Assembly: GCF_003952485.1 (NCBI RefSeq)
Contig: NZ_CP034447.1
Coordinates: 6,648,501-6,712,500, forward strand
Length of the DNA: 64,000 nucleotides
From: Mesorhizobium sp. M1E.F.Ca.ET.045.02.1.1
GTDB lineage: Bacteria; Pseudomonadota; Alphaproteobacteria; Rhizobiales; Rhizobiaceae
Direction of reading: 5' to 3'
Below the pieces are notes generated by a model. It ran no database searches. It worked only from the letters and a program-made list of their open reading frames with translations, and was not told the origin of the DNA. A program made the translations under genes and the position numbers. Every line of letters begins with the position of its first letter. Position 1 is the first letter of the stretch. Shown piece by piece: positions 28,030 through 36,671 of this stretch.

Positions 28030-30149
28030 TCCCGGATTTCAGCCAGATCGGCTGGTCGGCGCCGCGCCGCATACCGGTCGATCTCAAGGGCCAGCGGATG
28101 ACGCCGGAAGGCATCGCGGTCAAGCATCTCTATACGCAGGGCGACCTCAAGGGCCTCGCCAACCTCGACACCTATCCCGGCCTGCCGCCCTTCGTGCGCG
28201 GCCCCTATCCGACCATGTATGTCCAGCAGCCTTGGACCATCCGGCAATATGCCGGCTTCTCCACGGCAGAGGAATCCAACGCTTTCTACCGGCGCAATCT
28301 TGCCGCCGGCCAGAAGGGGCTTTCGGTCGCCTTCGACCTCGCCACCCATCGCGGCTATGACAGCGACCATCCGCGCGTTGCCGGCGATGTCGGCATGGCC
28401 GGCGTGGCGATCGATTCCATCCTCGACATGCGCCAGCTCTTCGACGGCATTCCGCTGGGCGAAATGACGGTGTCGATGACGATGAACGGCGCCGTGCTGC
28501 CGATCATGGCGCTCTACATCGTTGCGGCCGAGGAACAGGGTGTCGCGCAAAAGGACTTAGCGGGAACCATTCAGAACGATATCCTGAAGGAGTTCATGGT
28601 CCGCAACACCTATATCTATCCGCCGAAGCCATCGATGCGGATCGTGTCGGACATTTTTGCCTACACCTCGCGGCATATGCCGAAGTTCAATTCGATCTCG
28701 ATCTCCGGCTATCACATGCAGGAAGCCGGCGCGACGGCCGATCTCGAGCTCGCCTACACGATTGCCGACGGTATCGAATATGCCCGCGCCGGCGTCGCCG
28801 CCGGGCTCGACATCGACCGCTTCGCGCCGCGTCTCTCCTTCTTCTGGGCGATCGGCATGAACTTCTTCATGGAGGTCGCCAAGCTCAGGGCCGCGCGGCT
28901 GCTCTGGTCGAGCCTGATGAAGAAGAATTTTTCGCCGAAGGACGATCGCTCGCTGTCGCTGCGCACCCATTGCCAGACTTCCGGATGGTCGCTGACGGCG
29001 CAGGACCCCTACAACAACATCACCCGCACGATGATCGAGGCGATGGCGGCGACGCAGGGGCATACCCAGTCGCTGCACACCAATTCCTTCGACGAGGCGA
29101 TGGCGCTGCCGACCGATCATTCGGCGCGGATCGCCCGCAACACGCAGCTCATCCTGCAGAAGGAATCCGGCACGACGCGCATGATCGATCCGTGGGGCGG
29201 CTCGGCCTATGTCGAGCGGCTGACGCATGACCTGGCGGCCCGCGCGCTGGCCCATATCGAGGAGGTCGAAAACCTCGGCGGCATGGCGGCGGCGATCGAG
29301 AAAGGCATTCCGAAGCTGCGCATCGAGGAAGCGGCGGCGCGCACCCAGGCGCGCATCGATTCCGGCGAGCAGGTGCTGGTCGGCGTTAACGCGCACCGGC
29401 CGGAAGCCGATATCGAGGTCGATGTGCTCAAGATCGACAATGCCGAGGTCAAGGCCAGGCAATTGGCGAAGCTGCAGCGGCTGAAGGGCACACGCGATGT
29501 CGCCGCCCTGGAGGACTCGCTGGCGGCGCTTACGCGTGCCGCCGAAAGCGGCGAGAACCTGCTCGAATTCGCGATCCGCGCGGCGCGCGCCAACGCCACC
29601 GTCGGCGAAATCTCGCTGGCGCTGGAGAAGGTCTTCGGCCGCCATGCGGCCACCGTCCAGACCATCTCCGGCGTCTATCGCGACGCGCTCGGCGACAATC
29701 CGGCCGTCGACCGGCTCAAGGAAAAGATCGAGGCATTCGAGAAGAAATCCGGCGCCAGGCCGCGCATCCTGGTCGCCAAGATGGGACAGGACGGCCACGA
29801 TCGCGGCCAGAAGGTGATCGCCAGCGCCTTTGCCGACCTCGGCTTCGACGTCACCGTCGGCCCGATGTTCCAGACGCCGGATGAAATCGCAAAGCTTGCC
29901 GTCCAGCACGATGTCGACATCATCGGCGCCTCCTCACTCGCGGCCGGGCATCTGACGCTGATCCCCGAGCTCAAGGAAGCGCTGAGGAAGCTCGGCCATG
30001 GCGATATGCTGATCGTCGCCGGCGGCGTCATCCCGCCGCAGGACTATGACGCGGTGCTCAAGGCCGGCGCGGCGGAAATCTTCCCGCCGGGCACCGTGAT
30101 CCCGCAAGCGGCGGACCGGCTGATGGATCGGCTGCTGGCGGCCGGGTAG
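28026..30149 (+). CDS. methylmalonyl-CoA mutase, large (alpha, B12-binding) subunit
   Basis: A 707-residue enzyme starting at 28026, overlapping the small subunit stop (ATGA). The N-terminal catalytic barrel includes [16 protein letters not shown] and [11 protein letters not shown], and the C-terminal cobalamin domain has the motif DGHDRG with the cobalt-binding His near residue 590, followed by GASSLAAGH and [10 protein letters not shown]. It carries out the adenosylcobalamin-dependent radical rearrangement of methylmalonyl-CoA to succinyl-CoA. No MeaB-type chaperone gene is adjacent. Confidence 0.96.
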   Translation: MIPDFSQIGWSAPRRIPVDLKGQRMTPEGIAVKHLYTQGDLKGLANLDTYPGLPPFVRGPYPTMYVQQPWTIRQYAGFSTAEESNAFYRRNLAAGQKGLSVAFDLATHRGYDSDHPRVAGDVGMAGVAIDSILDMRQLFDGIPLGEMTVSMTMNGAVLPIMALYIVAAEEQGVAQKDLAGTIQNDILKEFMVRNTYIYPPKPSMRIVSDIFAYTSRHMPKFNSISISGYHMQEAGATADLELAYTIADGIEYARAGVAAGLDIDRFAPRLSFFWAIGMNFFMEVAKLRAARLLWSSLMKKNFSPKDDRSLSLRTHCQTSGWSLTAQDPYNNITRTMIEAMAATQGHTQSLHTNSFDEAMALPTDHSARIARNTQLILQKESGTTRMIDPWGGSAYVERLTHDLAARALAHIEEVENLGGMAAAIEKGIPKLRIEEAAARTQARIDSGEQVLVGVNAHRPEADIEVDVLKIDNAEVKARQLAKLQRLKGTRDVAALEDSLAALTRAAESGENLLEFAIRAARANATVGEISLALEKVFGRHAATVQTISGVYRDALGDNPAVDRLKEKIEAFEKKSGARPRILVAKMGQDGHDRGQKVIASAFADLGFDVTVGPMFQTPDEIAKLAVQHDVDIIGASSLAAGHLTLIPELKEALRKLGHGDMLIVAGGVIPPQDYDAVLKAGAAEIFPPGTVIPQAADRLMDRLLAAG

Positions 30150-30153
30150 TGTC

Positions 30154-30207
30154 GTTATAATTCCTGTTGTAACGTTGGGCGTTACGCGTTATAATTAAAG
30201 TTGTAAC
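30154..30207. promoter_or_regulatory. paired operator/promoter repeats of the AbrB-Doc module
   Basis: Two 20-base copies of GTTATAATTnnnGTTGTAAC (30154-30173 and 30188-30207) are set 34 bases apart, about three helical turns. Each is itself a near-palindrome and contains TATAAT. A further palindrome (GTAACG and CGTTAC) sits between them. This arrangement fits autorepression by the antitoxin. Confidence 0.65.
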
Positions 30208-30220
30208 AGGATGATCCGTC

Positions 30221-30442
30221 ATGAACACCACCGTTCGCAAGATCGGCAATTCGGAAGGTGTGATCCTGCCGAAGGAAATCCTCGATCGGCTGAACATCAA
30301 AGCCGGCGACCAGCTTCAGATTGTCGAAACGGACAAGGGCATTGCCCTTGAGCCCGTGGACGACAGCTTCGAGCGGCAGATGGAAGCCGCTCGCAAGGTC
30401 ATGGACAAGTACAAGGTCGCGCTTCAGAAGCTCGCCGAATGA
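30221..30442 (+). CDS. AbrB/MazE-type antitoxin
   Basis: A 73-residue protein with an N-terminal swapped-hairpin AbrB domain: VRKIGNSEGVILPKEILDRL is the standard DNA-binding block, followed by LQIVETDKGIALEP. The C-terminal helical tail (about residues 48-73) would bind the toxin. The stop overlaps the toxin start by four bases. AbrB-type antitoxins repress their own promoter, and two matched repeats lie just upstream. Confidence 0.92.
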   Translation: MNTTVRKIGNSEGVILPKEILDRLNIKAGDQLQIVETDKGIALEPVDDSFERQMEAARKVMDKYKVALQKLAE

Positions 30443-30828
30443 GCTGGCAGTTCCTGTCGCGTCGCGCTGTGGAAGCGATGCATGCCGAGCAGTTGCGCCG
30501 ACATGGCGGCGCGCAGGGCTTGAGGGATGAGAACGCTCTCGAATCCGCGCTCGCCCGCGCCGAGAACAAGGCCAATTATCGTCACCCGACAATCGAGGAT
30601 CTGGCGGCCGCCTATATTTTCGACATCGCCAGGAACCACGCTTTTGTCGACGGCAACAAACGCACGGCTATAGTGGCCGCGGGCGCCTTCCTGATCATAA
30701 AGGGTTACGGCCTTACAGCCGACAATGGCACGATCTACGAATTCGTTATGGGCGTTGCCGCGGGCGAGATCGACGAAGCTGGTGCCGTAGCCTTCTTCCG
30801 CGACCATACTATCAAGGTCGAGAACTAG
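30439..30828 (+). CDS. doc: Doc-type toxin (Fic/Doc superfamily)
   Basis: A 129-residue protein with the Fic/Doc motif HAFVDGNKRTA, matching the Doc form HxFx[DN]xNKR. Doc enzymes phosphorylate elongation factor Tu and stop translation; Fic relatives transfer AMP. The short length, the early Asp/Glu-rich DENALESALARA block and the coupling to an antitoxin gene indicate the Doc branch. The usual partner is Phd, so an AbrB-type partner is the less common pairing. It converges with the GreA/B gene and their ends overlap by four bases. Confidence 0.9.
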   Translation: MSWQFLSRRAVEAMHAEQLRRHGGAQGLRDENALESALARAENKANYRHPTIEDLAAAYIFDIARNHAFVDGNKRTAIVAAGAFLIIKGYGLTADNGTIYEFVMGVAAGEIDEAGAVAFFRDHTIKVEN

Positions 30829-31307
30829 TTCTCGGCCTTGTCCGAGAGCTTGACGATCTCCCATTCCTTGCCGTTGACGGCGGCGACCTCGCCGACTTTC
30901 TTGCCGAAGAGGGCCAAAGCCATCGGTGAGACATGGGAAATGCTGCCCTTTGACGGATTTGCCTCATCCTCGCCGACGATCCGCCAATGCACCTTCTTGC
31001 CGTCGTCGCCTTCCAGCGTGACGCCCATGCCAAAGCGGACAACGTCGCTGCCTGGCTCCGGCTCGGAAAGCTCGGCGCTCTCGCGCCGCGCGGTCCAGTA
31101 ACGCAGGTCGCGCGACACGACCGCAAGGCGTTCGCGGTCACCCCGCCTTTCAGCCTTGGCCATCAGATCGCGCAGCTCGGCGAGATTGTCCTCGATCATC
31201 GCTAGGCCCCGCTCCGTCACCAGATTGCGGTGCGTGCTGATCGGCCGCTCGCCGACGCCGGCAATGGCATTTTCGCTGTCTTCTTCGCGGGTAAAAGCTC
31301 TGCTCAT
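30825..31307 (-). CDS. GreA/GreB-family transcription elongation factor
   Basis: A 160-residue protein with an N-terminal coiled-coil-like segment (about residues 30-75, rich in Glu, Arg and Leu) and a C-terminal FKBP-like GreA/B domain, IVGEDEANPSKGSISHVSP followed by LFGKKVGEV. Gre factors enter the RNA polymerase secondary channel and trigger cleavage of backtracked RNA. It is closer to the GreB-like extra copies of Rhizobiales than to main GreA. It shares its last four bases with the Doc toxin gene on the other strand. Confidence 0.85.
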   Translation of the reverse strand: MSRAFTREEDSENAIAGVGERPISTHRNLVTERGLAMIEDNLAELRDLMAKAERRGDRERLAVVSRDLRYWTARRESAELSEPEPGSDVVRFGMGVTLEGDDGKKVHWRIVGEDEANPSKGSISHVSPMALALFGKKVGEVAAVNGKEWEIVKLSDKAEN

Positions 31308-31413
31308 GCAATGAACTTAGGCCCGGCGAGGCGACTGCACAAGCGATTTGCCAACGAGCCAGCCTTGGCACGATTCCTGCGACGGACCGGGCGAAACGCC
31401 AGGACCTGTGCCG

Positions 31414-32790
31414 ATGTTGAACAGACGAACGCTGCTTGCCCGGAGCGCAGGCTTTGCCGCCGCCGGGCTGCTTGCCGGCAAGGCGTCGGCGAAGATGCTG
31501 CCCGGCATCGAAATGGCCGCAATGCGCGGTTCGATCAATGCCGTCGAGATCGGCGTGCAGCCGGGCACGCTGGATGACCAGAGCAAGGCTTTCGCCAAGA
31601 TGCTCACTGACGCCAGCGATCGCGACGCGCCGGTGTTCCTGCCGCCCGGCACCTATCTGGTCTCCAACCTGAAGCTGCCGGCGCGCGTGCGGCTGTCGGG
31701 CGTGCCCGGCGCGACCCGCATCGTCTATGGCGGCAGCGGCCACCTGATGATGGCCGAACAGGCCGAACATATCGAGCTCAGCGGGCTGGTTTTCGACGGC
31801 AGCAACCGCTGGCTGGCCGACTATGCACAGGGGCTGCTGGATTTGCGCCGCGTCGCGCATCTCGCCGTCGACAATTGCCAGGTCACCGGCAGCGGCAAGA
31901 ACGGGCTGGCGCTGGAACATGTCGCCGGCCGCATCGGCCGCTCCGACATTTCCGGCGCGGCGGACGCCGGTATCTATTCGGTCGAGGCCGGCGGCCTGGA
32001 GATTTCGGGCAATACGGTGTCCGACTGCGCCAATGGCGGCATACTGGTGCATCGCTGGCAACAGGCGGAGGACGGCACCATCGTCAGCGGCAACCGCGTG
32101 CAGCGCATCGGGGCGCGCAGCGGCGGCACCGGCCAGAACGGCAACGGCATCAATGCCTTCCGCGCCGGCAACGTCATCATCTCCGGCAACGTCGTCTCGG
32201 ATTGCGCCTTCTCGGCGGTCCGCGCCAACAGCTCGAGCAATTTACAGATCACCGGCAACACCTGCTCGCGCTCGGGGGAGACGGGGATCTATTCCGAATT
32301 CTCCTTCGAGGGCGCGATCCTCAGCAACAATCTCGTCGATGGCGCCGCCAACGGCATCTCGATCGTCAACTTCAACGAGGGCGGCCGCATGGCCGTGTGC
32401 TCGAACAACATCGTGCGGAATCTCTCGACGGTCGGCCCCTACACCGCCGACCCGCCCGGCTTCGGCGTCGGCATCAGCGCCGAGGCCGACACCACGGTTT
32501 CGGGCAATGTGGTCGAGAACGCACCGCTCTACGGCATGCAGCTCGGCTGGGGACCGTATCTGCGCAATGTCGTGGCGACGGGAAACATCATCCGCAAAGC
32601 CGGGACAGGCATCGTCGTCAGCGTGGTCGAAGGTTCCGGCACCGCCGTCATCTCGGACAACGTCATCGACGGCGCACAGAACGGCGCCATCATCGGCCAG
32701 CGCTGGGCCGATCCGGTGACGGGCGACCTCGCCCGATCAGCCGAGACGGGCTACGCGCATCTGACCGTCGAGCGCAACAAGGTGAGCTAG
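31414..32790 (+). CDS. Tat-exported parallel beta-helix repeat protein (TIGR03808 type)
   Basis: A 458-residue protein with a clear twin-arginine signal (NRRTLLARS, then a hydrophobic stretch to about ASA at residue 27). The rest is a right-handed parallel beta-helix, seen as many turns with the Asn ladder pattern I-S-G-N-x-V (VSGNRV, ISGNVV, ITGNTC, VSGNVV, VSVVEGSG). This matches the Tat-translocated repeat protein family known from Rhizobiales. Beta-helix proteins often bind or cleave polysaccharides, but no catalytic residues are assignable. It is probably periplasmic and stands alone. Confidence 0.85.
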   Translation: MLNRRTLLARSAGFAAAGLLAGKASAKMLPGIEMAAMRGSINAVEIGVQPGTLDDQSKAFAKMLTDASDRDAPVFLPPGTYLVSNLKLPARVRLSGVPGATRIVYGGSGHLMMAEQAEHIELSGLVFDGSNRWLADYAQGLLDLRRVAHLAVDNCQVTGSGKNGLALEHVAGRIGRSDISGAADAGIYSVEAGGLEISGNTVSDCANGGILVHRWQQAEDGTIVSGNRVQRIGARSGGTGQNGNGINAFRAGNVIISGNVVSDCAFSAVRANSSSNLQITGNTCSRSGETGIYSEFSFEGAILSNNLVDGAANGISIVNFNEGGRMAVCSNNIVRNLSTVGPYTADPPGFGVGISAEADTTVSGNVVENAPLYGMQLGWGPYLRNVVATGNIIRKAGTGIVVSVVEGSGTAVISDNVIDGAQNGAIIGQRWADPVTGDLARSAETGYAHLTVERNKVS

Positions 32791-32815
32791 GCTACAGCCA
32801 CGATCTCAGATTTAG

Positions 32816-32830
32816 ATACACATTGTGTAT
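32816..32830. promoter_or_regulatory. perfect palindrome upstream of the DUF1778-GNAT module
   Basis: ATACACATTGTGTAT is a perfect 15-base palindrome (7-base arms around one T), 38 bases before the antitoxin start. It is a likely self-repression operator of the ribbon-helix-helix antitoxin. Confidence 0.6.
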
Positions 32831-32868
32831 GCAAATATGCCATATTGATGACGGAAGGATTCATTGCC

Positions 32869-33150
32869 ATGGCCGCGAAAAACCAGGACACCCACGCCAA
32901 GCCCGTCAATCTGCGCATCCGTGAGGATGTCCGCATCCTGATCGACCGCGCCGCGAAGATACGCGGGAAGACTCGCTCCGACTTCATGATCGACGCCGCT
33001 TACCGTGCGGCCGAAGACACGCTGCTCGACCAGACGCTCGTCAAGGTCGATGCCGAAAGCTATCAGCATTATCTCGATATCCTCGATCGGCCTCCGAGCG
33101 GCGAGGGATTTGCCCGCCTGATGAATGCGCCGAAGCCTTGGCGGGACTGA
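32869..33150 (+). CDS. DUF1778 (TacA-like) ribbon-helix-helix antitoxin
   Basis: A 93-residue protein from ATG 32869, with GGAAGGA upstream. The N-terminal ribbon-helix-helix reads PVNLRIREDVRILIDRAAKIRGKTRSDF in pattern, the standard DUF1778 opening, and the C-terminal tail (LDRPPSGEGFARLMNAPKPW) matches the toxin-neutralising end of TacA-type antitoxins. It would repress the operon and block the acetyltransferase toxin. The last base of its stop is the first base of the toxin start. Confidence 0.92.
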   Translation: MAAKNQDTHAKPVNLRIREDVRILIDRAAKIRGKTRSDFMIDAAYRAAEDTLLDQTLVKVDAESYQHYLDILDRPPSGEGFARLMNAPKPWRD

Positions 33151-33635
33151 TGCTATCGGCACCAGCCCTTCTTGCCGATAGTCACGAACTCGACCTTTTC
33201 CAAAGCAGGAACGACAGCCTGGATCAATGGCTTCGACGGCGGGCGCGCGCCAATCAAGTCATCGGGGCGTCCAGAACCTATGTGATTGCAGAAACCACAC
33301 GTGTTGTCGGTTATTATTGCCTTTCATCAGGTGGACTTGACCTGGCGGGTACACCCGGTTCGATCCGGCGCAATATGCCCGATCCGGTGCCCGTGGCTGT
33401 ACTTGGCCGTTTGGCTGTCGATGCAAGCTGGCAGGGAAAAGGTCTGGGCGGCGCCCTGTTGCAGGACGCGGTGCTGCGGACCGGTCAAGCGGCAGCCATC
33501 CTCGGCATTCGCGGTCTCTTGGTTCATGCCATATCGGATGGAGCCAAAGCGTTTTATGAGCACTATGGCTTCCAGGCTCCCCCGAAAAATCCGATGACTT
33601 TGGTGCTGTCGCTGAAGATGGCTCAGAAGAGGTAA
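33150..33635 (+). CDS. GNAT-family toxin (TacT/AtaT-like acetyltransferase)
   Basis: A 161-residue GNAT acetyltransferase starting at the ATG that overlaps the antitoxin stop (TGATG). It has the acetyl-CoA loop in DASWQGKGLGGALLQDA and the conserved Tyr-containing end AKAFYEHYGF. GNAT toxins paired with DUF1778 antitoxins acetylate the amino acid on charged tRNAs and stop translation. The module is complete with its palindromic operator. Confidence 0.92.
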   Translation: MLSAPALLADSHELDLFQSRNDSLDQWLRRRARANQVIGASRTYVIAETTRVVGYYCLSSGGLDLAGTPGSIRRNMPDPVPVAVLGRLAVDASWQGKGLGGALLQDAVLRTGQAAAILGIRGLLVHAISDGAKAFYEHYGFQAPPKNPMTLVLSLKMAQKR

Positions 33636-33691
33636 TTTCCTGGCTCACCCCGGGGAGCCACCACAGCATATTGCGGGTGGCATTGTCCGCG

Positions 33692-34696
33692 CTAGCTGAG
33701 CGCCGCCGTCGGCCGCAGCGAACCGACCTTGGCGCCGACGCGGCTTTCGATAGCCGGATGGGCGAGTTCGGTGAGCTTCGCCACCAGCGCCTCATCATCG
33801 CGCAGCAGCTTTGCCAGAACCGAGGCGATCATCACCTCGGCTCCCCGGCTGGCGCCGTCATCGCATTTCAAAGCGATGCCGAGGCCGAATTCGGGAAGTG
33901 CCGCGCAATAGACGCCTTCGGCGCCGGTCTTGACGAAGATGCGGCCTGGGGCGGCCCGCATCAGCGCAAGATCCGCCTTGCCGGTGCCGGCCACCAGGAA
34001 CGGCTCGGCCATGCAGGCCGAGAGCAGCCGCTTCGCCGCCATGGCGCGTTCGGGCGCAAAACCCCTGCCCGTCGCCATACGCGCAAAGCCCAACGCAAAA
34101 CTCTTCAGCGGTACGGCGTAAGTCGGGATCGAGCAGCCGTCGGTGGCGCTATGGCCGACATCATGCGCGGCGCCGGTCACGGATTGCATGGCGTCGCGTA
34201 CCATCTCCTGCAAAGCATGGCCGGCCTTGACGTAACCGCCATGGGCGATGCCCGAGTGCACACAGGTGCAGAGGAAACCGGCATGCTTGCCGGAGCAGTT
34301 GTTGTGCAGCGCGTTGGGCACGTTGCCGATGCGCGCCAGCGCAATCGTCGCATCGTGGTTCGACGGCCAGTGCGCGCCGCATTCGAGCGCGGTCTTGTCG
34401 AGACCCGCCTTGGCCAGCATCGCCGCGGCCAGTTCGACATGGGCCGGCTCGCCTGAATGCGAGGCGCAGGCCAGTGCGAGCTCGCGATCGCCGAAGCCAT
34501 AGGCGTCGGCCGCACCGCTTTCGACCAGCGGCAGAGCCTGGATCGCCTTCACCGCCGAGCGCGGGAACACCGGGCGCGCGGTGTCGCCAATCTCCAGAAC
34601 CGCCTTGCCGTCGGCATCGAAGACAGAAACAGCGCCGCGATGGGCGCTTTCGACCACCGCGCCGCGCAGAACCTCGACCAGAACCGGATTACTCAT
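33692..34696 (-). CDS. L-asparaginase, Rhizobium etli type
   Basis: A 334-residue protein of the asparaginase II (AnsA, R. etli) family, which is unrelated to the E. coli enzymes. Diagnostic blocks are the Ser-x-x-Lys pair in PRSAVKAIQALP, ASHSGEP, and NNCSGKHAGFLC. The family resembles serine beta-lactamase-like hydrolases and cleaves L-asparagine to aspartate and ammonia in the cytoplasm. It is followed by the thiolase gene upstream on the same strand, with about 30 bases between. In rhizobia this enzyme supports asparagine use as a carbon and nitrogen source. Confidence 0.92.
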   Translation of the reverse strand: MSNPVLVEVLRGAVVESAHRGAVSVFDADGKAVLEIGDTARPVFPRSAVKAIQALPLVESGAADAYGFGDRELALACASHSGEPAHVELAAAMLAKAGLDKTALECGAHWPSNHDATIALARIGNVPNALHNNCSGKHAGFLCTCVHSGIAHGGYVKAGHALQEMVRDAMQSVTGAAHDVGHSATDGCSIPTYAVPLKSFALGFARMATGRGFAPERAMAAKRLLSACMAEPFLVAGTGKADLALMRAAPGRIFVKTGAEGVYCAALPEFGLGIALKCDDGASRGAEVMIASVLAKLLRDDEALVAKLTELAHPAIESRVGAKVGSLRPTAALS

Positions 34697-34726
34697 GGCT
34701 TCCCCGCAATGAAATGCGGGCCGCTT

Positions 34727-35893
34727 CTACCTGATCCGATCGAGGATGGAAACGTAATTGGCGACGGCAGCGCCACCCATGTTGAAGATGCCGCCCAGCT
34801 TGGCTCCCGGCACCTGGATGCCGCCGGCCTCGCCGGTCAATTGCATCGCGGTGAGCACATGCATCGACACGCCGGTGGCGCCGATCGGATGGCCCTTGGC
34901 CTTCAATCCGCCGGAAGGGTTGACCGGCAGCCGGCCGTCCTTTGCCGTCGTGCCGTCGAGCGCGAGCTTGGCGCCCTCACCGGGCTTGGCCAGCCCCATC
35001 GCCTCATATTCGATGAGTTCGGCAATGGTGAAGCAGTCATGCGTCTCGACGAAGGAAAGGTCGTCGAGCGTGACGCCAGCCTTCTTCAGCGCCTGCTCCC
35101 AGGCACGCTCGCAGCCTTCGAAGGCAAGGATGTCGCGCTTCGACATCGGCAGGAAATCCTGGACGTGCTCATTGGCGCGGAAGGTGACGGCGCGGCGCAT
35201 TCTCAGCGCCGTCGCGGTGTCGGTGAGCACCAGCGCCGCGGCGCCGTCCGAGACCAGCGAGCAATCGGTGCGCTTCAGCGGACCGGCGACAAACGGGTTC
35301 TTCTCGCTTTCCTGGCGGCAGAACTCGTAGCCGAAATCCTTGCGCATCTGGGCATAGGGGTTGTCGACGCCGTTCTTGTGGTTCTTGGCGGCGATCATGG
35401 CAAGCGCGTCCGACTGGTCGCCATAGCGCTGGAAATAGGCCTGCGCGATCTTGCCGAAGACACCGGCGAAACCCGCCGGCGTGTCGCCCTCCTCCGGCAG
35501 ATAGGACGCCTTGAGGAGGTTCCTGCCGATCTCCGGACCGGGCGTGGTCGTCATCTGCTCGGCGCCGACCACCAGCACGATGCGGGCAGCGTTGGCATCG
35601 ATGGCGCGGATGCCCTGCCTGACGGCGGCCGAGCCGGTGGCGCAGGCATTCTCGACGCGGGTCGCCGGCTTGAAGCGCAGTCGGGCATCAGCCTGCAGCA
35701 CCAGGCTCGCGGTGAAATCCTGCGGGGAAAAGCCGGCGTTGAAATGGCCAAGCACGATCTCGTCGACGTCGTCGGGACCGATGCCGGCATGGTCGAGCGC
35801 GTCCACGGCGACCTTGGTTATCAGGCCCTCCAGCGTCTCTCCTTCGAGCTTGCCGAAGCGCGAATGCGCCCAGCCGATGATGCATGCGGTCAT
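34727..35893 (-). CDS. thiolase-like acetyl-CoA acetyltransferase (SCP-x/lipid-transfer branch)
   Basis: A 388-residue thiolase-superfamily protein from ATG 35893 (12 bases further upstream another Met exists). The nucleophile Cys is in VENACATGSAAVRQG, and the His region is NPSGGLKAKGHPIGATG. The second Cys typical of degradative thiolases is replaced: the C-terminal block reads FNMGGAAVANYV without a CxG motif, as in SCP-x-like members. Acyl substrate is unknown. It is divergent from betI across about 190 bases and probably cotranscribed with the asparaginase. Confidence 0.85.
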   Translation of the reverse strand: MTACIIGWAHSRFGKLEGETLEGLITKVAVDALDHAGIGPDDVDEIVLGHFNAGFSPQDFTASLVLQADARLRFKPATRVENACATGSAAVRQGIRAIDANAARIVLVVGAEQMTTTPGPEIGRNLLKASYLPEEGDTPAGFAGVFGKIAQAYFQRYGDQSDALAMIAAKNHKNGVDNPYAQMRKDFGYEFCRQESEKNPFVAGPLKRTDCSLVSDGAAALVLTDTATALRMRRAVTFRANEHVQDFLPMSKRDILAFEGCERAWEQALKKAGVTLDDLSFVETHDCFTIAELIEYEAMGLAKPGEGAKLALDGTTAKDGRLPVNPSGGLKAKGHPIGATGVSMHVLTAMQLTGEAGGIQVPGAKLGGIFNMGGAAVANYVSILDRIR

Positions 35894-35951
35894 GGCAGCC
35901 TCCATTTGCCGCGAGCCTAGCACGTCCCGTCGCGGCCGGTTACTCAATATT

Positions 35952-35965
35952 GTTCAATAGTGAAC
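35952..35965. promoter_or_regulatory. inverted repeat in the thiolase/betI control region
   Basis: GTTCA-ATAG-TGAAC, with perfect 5-base arms, sits 59 bases upstream of the thiolase start. It may be a promoter-proximal operator for either divergent unit. Confidence 0.35.
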
Positions 35966-36030
35966 TTTTTTCCAGTCCCATGGATGGGCCAGAGCGACAC
36001 GATCGGTTGATCCCAGGTCGGAATTTTTTG

Positions 36031-36049
36031 TTGATTGATCCGTCAATAA
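36031..36049. promoter_or_regulatory. candidate BetI operator
   Basis: TTGATTGATCCGTCAATAA lies 31 bases before betI. It has TTGA and TCAA half-sites and resembles the known enterobacterial BetI operator as remembered (TTGATTGGACGTTCAATA). BetI would repress the operon until choline is present. Confidence 0.5.
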
Positions 36050-36080
36050 AAAATAATCTCATGCCAAACGGACCCCCCAA

Positions 36081-36671
36081 ATGCCGAAAATCGGAATGGA
36101 GCCACTGCGCCGCAAGGCGCTCATCGACGCGACGATCTCGGCGATCGGCGAGCGCGGCTCGCTGGACGTGACCATGTCGGAGATCGCCGGCCGCGCTGGC
36201 GTGTCGTCTGCGCTCGCGCATCACTATTTCGGCGCCAAGGACGAGCTGCTGTTCGCAACGATGCGGCACATCCTCGCCGAGCTGAATGCCGATACGAAGC
36301 GCGCGTTTCGCCCCGCCGCCACGCCGCGCCAGCGCGTCTCCGCCGTCGTCGCTGTCAGCTTCTCCGACGAGCAGTTCCAGCCGGAGACGATCGCGGCCTG
36401 GCTCGCCTTCTATGTCGAGGCGCAGAAGTCCTCCGCCTTGCGGCGGCTGCTCCGCATCTATGCGCGGCGCCTGCATTCCAACCTGATGAGCGGGCTGACC
36501 GGCATCCTGCCTAAAGCCGAGGCAGACCGCGTCGCGGAAGCGACGGCGGCACTGATCGACGGACTCTACATCCGGCGCGCGCTGAAGGACGGCGTGCCTA
36601 ACGCGCAGAGCGCGATCGCGCTGGTCGAAGACTATCTCGAAACCAAGCTCAACGGACGGAGCCTGCCTTGA
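36081..36671 (+). CDS. betI: BetI, choline-responsive TetR-family repressor
   Basis: A 196-residue TetR regulator. The HTH is in residues about 10-55 ([21 protein letters not shown]) and the C-terminal ligand domain fits BetI ([21 protein letters not shown]). It represses the bet genes and is released by choline. A BetI-like operator is just upstream. Its stop overlaps the TTG start of betC. Confidence 0.95.
   Translation: MPKIGMEPLRRKALIDATISAIGERGSLDVTMSEIAGRAGVSSALAHHYFGAKDELLFATMRHILAELNADTKRAFRPAATPRQRVSAVVAVSFSDEQFQPETIAAWLAFYVEAQKSSALRRLLRIYARRLHSNLMSGLTGILPKAEADRVAEATAALIDGLYIRRALKDGVPNAQSAIALVEDYLETKLNGRSLP

Noticed and set aside
28557..29909. A 450-codon minus-strand open frame
   Set aside because: Antisense to the methylmalonyl-CoA mutase large subunit; no motifs.
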